Shown here: piece after piece, positions 5,607 to 9,110 of the stretch
Layout of the letters: every line of letters begins with the position of its first letter
Numbering within the stretch: the first letter of the stretch is position 1
Assembly (NCBI GenBank): GCA_020722305.1
Contig: DYLB01000079.1
Coordinates: 1-9,110 of the forward strand
Length of the DNA stretch: 9,110 bases
Direction: 5' to 3'
DNA from: Anaerolinea thermophila
Lineage (GTDB): Bacteria; Chloroflexota; Anaerolineae; Anaerolineales; Villigracilaceae
The notes under the pieces: generated by a model
What the model saw: the letters and a program-made list of their open reading frames with translations, nothing else
What the model was told of the DNA's origin: nothing
Database searches by the model: none
Position numbers and translations under genes: made by a program

Positions 5607-8600
5607 ATGACTCTCCCAGACCCTCCAGAGAACGAAAACCCGCGGGAAGACCCGCGTGAGCGCTTCCGGCGGCTGCTCTCATCGGAAGATGAGACCTTGC
5701 CGGACCTGCCGGTGGACCCGGAGATGGACATAGACGCCGACCCGGATGACTGGTGGCGCACCCACGCCGGAGCGTTACCGGACCCTGAGCCTGCCGCGCC
5801 TGTGGACGAAGTTCCCACCTCCCAAACCCCTCCCACTCCCCCTCTCCCGCAGCCTCCGCCCCATTCCGTCCCCGCCGTGGACCAGAACGGCATGCCCCTG
5901 CCGCGCCGCGTCAACGAAACCGACCTGGACGGGACCCGCGTCTCCCCGGCGGCCTACAGCGCCTCCTCGACCACCCCGCCGCGCCCGCTGCCGGCCTCCC
6001 CTCGCCAGCCGATCCAATACAAACAGACGCCAAGCCGCAGCAGCGACCTCCGCAAGGGGTTGGGCTGCCTCTTGCGGCTCGCCATCCTGGTCGTGTTCGG
6101 GATGGTGCTGGCCGGGCTGCTGCTCGGCACCTGGGGCCTGTACCAGTATTACCGCATCGCCTCCGCCCTGCCGGATGTGGGCGAACTGCGCCAGCGTGCC
6201 TCCCAGTTCGAGACCACCCGCATCCTCGACCGCAACGGCAACCTGCTTTACGAGATCCTCGATCCCACCGCCGGGCGGCGCACCTATGTGCCGCTCGAAA
6301 AAATCTCCCCTTACCTGGTCGCCGCGACCATCGCCACTGAAGACAAAGAATTCTACAACCACCCCGGCTTCGACCCGATCGCCCTGATCCGCGCTCTATG
6401 GCAGAACTACACCAGTGGCGAGATCGTCTCCGGCGCTTCGACCATCACTCAGCAACTGGCGCGCATGCTCCTGCTGGCCGACGAGCGCTTCGAGCAGACC
6501 TACGAACGCAAGGCGCGTGAAATCATCTTGGCGGCCGAAATCACCCGCCGTTATTCCAAAGACGACATCCTCGAACTGTACCTCAACGAATCCTATTACG
6601 GCAACCTGGCCTACGGCGTGGAGGCCGCGGCCGAGACCTATTTCGACACCACCGCCGACAAGCTGACCCTCTCGCAGGCCTCGCTCCTGGCCGGGCTGCC
6701 GCAATCCCCCTCGATTTATGACGTCTACACCAACCGGGACGTGACCCTCAAACGCCAGGAGACGGTGCTGGTCTTGATGTTCCAGGATTCGCAGCAGAAG
6801 GGCTGCATTTACGTCAGCAACTCCCCCCAGCCGGTCTGCATAGACGCGGCCAACGCCGCCGTAGCCGCGGCCGAGATGCGTGATTACGTCTTCAACCCGC
6901 CGGAAGTCAAGATCAAATACCCGCACTGGGTCCAATTCGTTCGCAGCCAATTAGAAGCCCAGTTCGACGCCCAGACCATCTACCGCTCCGGCTTCACGGT
7001 TTACACGACGATTGACCCTGGATTGCAGGACGCCGCCCAGCAGATCGTCTCGCAGCAGGTGGCCTCCCTGGCCGCACAAAAAGTCAGCAACGGGGCTTTG
7101 GTGGCAATCAAGCCCTCCACCGGGGAGATCCTGGCGATGGTCGGCTCGGCGGATTTCGACAACGAAGCCATAGACGGGCAGGTCAACATGGCCGACAGCC
7201 CGACCCGCCAGCCGGGTTCGTCCATCAAGCCGATCACCTACGTGGCTGCCTTCGAAAAAGGCTGGACGCCCGCGACCCTGATCTGGGACGTGCCGACCGA
7301 ATTCCCGCCCTCCGGCGACCCGAACGACCCGCGCCCGCCTTACGTTCCGGTCAACTACGACGGCAAATTCCACGGGCCGGTCACGGTCCGCACGGCGCTG
7401 GCCAACTCGTTCAACATCCCGGCGGTCAAGACTCTGGATTTTGTCGGCATCTACGATGACCCCGAAACGCCCCAAAAAGACGGCATGATCGGCATGGCCG
7501 AGAGGCTGGGCATCACCAGCTTCACCCGCAACGATTACGGCCTGGCGCTGACCCTCGGCGGCGGCGACGTCAGCCTGCTCGAGATGACCGGCGCCTTTGC
7601 CGTTTTTGCCAACGGCGGCCAAAAGGTCCCGCCCGTGGCGATCTCGAAGATCGTGGACCACAACGGCGACCTGGTTTACGAGTACCAGCCCACGACGGGC
7701 GAACAGGTCATCCGGCCCGAACACGCCTACCTGATCTCGTCTATCCTGTCGGATAACGAAGCCCGTGCCTGGATGTTCGGCCGCAACTCGGTGCTGGCAC
7801 TGCCCTTCCCTGCCGCGGCCAAGACCGGCACGACCAACGACTTCCGCGACAACTGGACCCTGGGCTACACCCCCGACCTGGCTGTGGGCGTCTGGGTCGG
7901 CAACGCCGATTACACCCCGATGCAGAACACCACCGGCTTGAGCGGCGCGGCTCCGATCTGGTCCCAATTCATGCAATTGGCCGTCCCGCAATTGACCGGC
8001 GGCAACCCCTCCCCCTTCATCCGCCCGGCAGGCATCACCGAGAAAATCATCTGCGCCATTTCGGGAACGGAACCTTCGCAATGGTGCGAGGACCAACGCC
8101 TCGAAATCTTTGCCTTCGACCAGCCACCGCTTGGCCCTGGCGACGACCTGTGGCGCAAGGTCAAGCTCGATACCTGGACGGGGCTGGAAGCCTCCGCCGC
8201 CTGCGCCGATTTCATCGAGGAAGACATGGTCATGCGCGTCACGGACGAGTGGGCCAGGAAATGGCTCAAGACCGGTGACGGCAAAAACTGGCTGGAAAAC
8301 AACGGCTACCCCCGCAACGTGCGCTTTGCCCCCAACCGGGAATGCCGCGAGAACGACCCGCGTCCGAAGGTCGAGTTCAGCAACCTGAAAGACGGTCAGG
8401 TGATCGAAGAAGGCAAACTCGAAATCTTCGGTCTCGCGGCCGGCGACCATTTCAAATCCTGGAAGCTGGAGGTCGGGAAGGGACGGGAACCGCTCCAGTG
8501 GGAGCCGCTGGTGGACGAGGACCGCACGCCGATTGATGCGGTGGCGAAGTTGGCCGAATTGGAACTGACCGATGAAAACAACGGCTTCATCACCCTGCGC

Positions 8601-8846
8601 CTGACCGTTTACAGCACGGAAAACGAAGGTTACGCTGAACGCAAAATTACCCTCGAAATCCGGGTGCCGACCCCCACCCCCACACCGACCCTGACTCCGA
8701 CCGAAACGCCCTCGCCGACCTCCACGCCTCCGCCGTCGTTCACGCCGACCCCGTCCAATACGCCGGAGCCGCCCACCCCGACTGAAACGCCCTCGCCCTC
8801 CCCGACGCCGAGCCTCACTCCCTTCCCGCCCTTGCCCACACCTTGA
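5607..8846 (+). CDS. Class A penicillin-binding protein (GT51 glycosyltransferase plus transpeptidase)
   Basis: A 1079-residue bifunctional peptidoglycan synthase, longer than the usual 600-900. Residues 1-150 are an acidic, Pro-rich cytosolic extension; 155-181 is the membrane anchor. The GT51 domain (about 200-380) has ATEDKEFYNHPG with catalytic E245, GASTITQQLAR (276-286), RKAREI (301-306), and KDDILELYLN (318-327). The transpeptidase domain has QPGSSIK with nucleophile S538 and K541, S601-F-N603, and K739-T-G-T. Cys pairs C400/C411 and C816/C827 flank it outside the membrane. Residues about 919-1020 form a beta-rich, Ig-like module, then a 59-residue Thr/Pro/Ser tail ends the protein. 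Both active sites look intact. It polymerises and crosslinks glycan strands at the outer face of the membrane. The ATG at 5607 has no clear ribosome site, so coupling to the MaoC gene is possible, and the start is less certain than the rest. Confidence 0.95.
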   Translation: MTLPDPPENENPREDPRERFRRLLSSEDETLPDLPVDPEMDIDADPDDWWRTHAGALPDPEPAAPVDEVPTSQTPPTPPLPQPPPHSVPAVDQNGMPLPRRVNETDLDGTRVSPAAYSASSTTPPRPLPASPRQPIQYKQTPSRSSDLRKGLGCLLRLAILVVFGMVLAGLLLGTWGLYQYYRIASALPDVGELRQRASQFETTRILDRNGNLLYEILDPTAGRRTYVPLEKISPYLVAATIATEDKEFYNHPGFDPIALIRALWQNYTSGEIVSGASTITQQLARMLLLADERFEQTYERKAREIILAAEITRRYSKDDILELYLNESYYGNLAYGVEAAAETYFDTTADKLTLSQASLLAGLPQSPSIYDVYTNRDVTLKRQETVLVLMFQDSQQKGCIYVSNSPQPVCIDAANAAVAAAEMRDYVFNPPEVKIKYPHWVQFVRSQLEAQFDAQTIYRSGFTVYTTIDPGLQDAAQQIVSQQVASLAAQKVSNGALVAIKPSTGEILAMVGSADFDNEAIDGQVNMADSPTRQPGSSIKPITYVAAFEKGWTPATLIWDVPTEFPPSGDPNDPRPPYVPVNYDGKFHGPVTVRTALANSFNIPAVKTLDFVGIYDDPETPQKDGMIGMAERLGITSFTRNDYGLALTLGGGDVSLLEMTGAFAVFANGGQKVPPVAISKIVDHNGDLVYEYQPTTGEQVIRPEHAYLISSILSDNEARAWMFGRNSVLALPFPAAAKTGTTNDFRDNWTLGYTPDLAVGVWVGNADYTPMQNTTGLSGAAPIWSQFMQLAVPQLTGGNPSPFIRPAGITEKIICAISGTEPSQWCEDQRLEIFAFDQPPLGPGDDLWRKVKLDTWTGLEASAACADFIEEDMVMRVTDEWARKWLKTGDGKNWLENNGYPRNVRFAPNRECRENDPRPKVEFSNLKDGQVIEEGKLEIFGLAAGDHFKSWKLEVGKGREPLQWEPLVDEDRTPIDAVAKLAELELTDENNGFITLRLTVYSTENEGYAERKITLEIRVPTPTPTPTLTPTETPSPTSTPPPSFTPTPSNTPEPPTPTETPSPSPTPSLTPFPPLPTP
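8667..8843 (+). repeat. Low-complexity Thr/Pro-coding region at the 3' end of the PBP gene
   Basis: Encodes the PTPTPTPT-like tail (residues 1021-1079). A 20-bp unit recurs with one mismatch at 8697-8716 and 8778-8797 (CCGACYGAAACGCCCTCGCC), a sign of expansion by slippage or recombination. Such tails are common on exported proteins of Chloroflexota and act as flexible, possibly glycosylated spacers. Confidence 0.75.
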
Positions 8847-8865
8847 GCTGCTTCGGTAAAAATTG

Positions 8866-8900
8866 CGGCAGTTTCCAAATTTGGAGACTGCCGTATTTTT
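8866..8900 (+). terminator. Intrinsic terminator of the MaoC-PBP transcript
   Basis: CGGCAGTTTCCAAA pairs with TTTGGAGACTGCCG (8866-8879 with 8880-8893; one G-T wobble), followed by TATTTTT (8894-8900). It lies 20 bases after the stop of the penicillin-binding protein. The stem is nearly loopless as drawn, so the top few pairs will open. AAAAATT before the stem could give weaker termination for minus-strand transcripts. Confidence 0.9.
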
Positions 8901-8902
8901 GT

Positions 8903-9110
8903 TAGCGCGCCAAACCGATGGGACGCGCTTTACCGTCATCTCCGGAGTCCGCTAATCCTCGCGAATGCTTCGATGAACTCAGCACAAGTTTTCGCTAATC
9001 TTCTGAAAAATTCGCGGAGATTGGCGCAAACCTGCCCTGAGCAGGTGGTTGAGCCTGTCGAAACCCGGTCGAAGGGTTAGCGGATTCCATCCCAGCACTT
9101 TGGCGCGCTA
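8903..9110. mobile_element. Putative MITE-like or REP-like element with 12-bp terminal inverted repeats
   Basis: TAGCGCGCCAAA (8903-8914) and TTTGGCGCGCTA (9099-9110) are perfect reverse complements bounding 208 bases with no gene. Nested within are GGAGTCCGCTAA / TTAGCGGATTCC (8944-8955 with 9077-9088, 11 of 12), CGCTAATCT / AGATTGGCG (8993-9001 with 9018-9026, 8 of 9), CCTGC/GCAGG (9031-9045) and AACCC/GGGTT (9062-9078). A target duplication cannot be tested because the window ends at the right border. It could instead be a cluster of unrelated palindromes. Confidence 0.4.
9031..9078. repeat. REP-like palindrome cluster
   Basis: CCTGC-CCTGA-GCAGG (9031-9045) is followed by GGTTGAGCCTGTCGAAACC (9047-9065), which resembles the GAGCCTGTCGAA-type repeats scattered between genes in many environmental bacteria, and then AACCC/GGGTT arms (9062-9066 with 9074-9078). 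The resemblance is from memory, not a search. Confidence 0.45.

Noticed and set aside
8667..8843. CRISPR-like or tandem-repeat array
   Set aside because: The regularity comes from Thr-Pro codons in frame with the PBP gene; there are no equal spacers or conserved repeat units beyond one 20-bp pair.
6951..8939. 662-codon open frame on the minus strand
   Set aside because: It lies antisense to the PBP gene, whose catalytic motifs are all intact. The product is a low-complexity Arg/Gly/Val-rich string without a recognisable domain, typical of an antisense frame in GC-rich codon use.
1..9110. tRNA, rRNA, riboswitch, toxin-antitoxin or phage genes
   Set aside because: I looked in the spacers and small frames on both strands and saw no cloverleaf, conserved rRNA segment, known riboswitch core, or recognisable small gene pair.

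Overview
The window carries five well-supported protein genes and two short repeat-rich intergenic ends. The DNA is GC-rich, and there is a very long class A penicillin-binding protein with a Thr/Pro-rich tail of the PTPTPT type. Together with the mix of families, this suggests a Chloroflexota bacterium, probably Anaerolineae-like. That assignment is inferred from style; no rRNA or other marker gene is present.

Left part (154-5010, all minus strand): a tight four-gene operon read from right to left. It begins with an (alpha/alpha)6-barrel glycoside hydrolase of the GH63 / MGH1-like kind (2635-5007). Next is a CPA1-type cation/proton antiporter (718-2631) whose C-terminus is fused to a PII-like domain of the cyclic-di-AMP receptor (PstA/DarA, PF06153) type. 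Two stand-alone 88-residue proteins of the same PII-like family follow (432-698 and 154-420). Gaps are 3, 19 and 11 bases. The operon starts from a near-consensus promoter (TTGACC-17-TACAAT) placed so close to the first codon that the mRNA should be leaderless.

Right part (5130-8846, plus strand): divergently transcribed from a 119-base spacer. It holds a MaoC-type (R)-hydratase and, 6 bases later, a 1079-residue bifunctional peptidoglycan synthase (GT51 plus transpeptidase), closed by a strong intrinsic terminator at 8866-8900.

Ends: 1-153 holds three stem-loops, including a perfect 11-bp palindrome, and no gene. 8901-9110 holds a 208-bp block bounded by 12-bp perfect inverted repeats and filled with smaller palindromes; it looks like a MITE/REP-like element, although the window ends exactly at its right border.

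Reading of the system: three PII-like c-di-AMP-receptor-type domains, one welded to the antiporter, sit with a hydrolase whose fold family includes enzymes that cleave compatible solutes such as mannosylglycerate. The most interesting hypothesis is an osmotic / cation-homeostasis operon in which a nucleotide second messenger gates the antiporter through its fused domain and the two free paralogues. The family assignments come from the sequence; ligand, transported ion and sugar substrate are inference.
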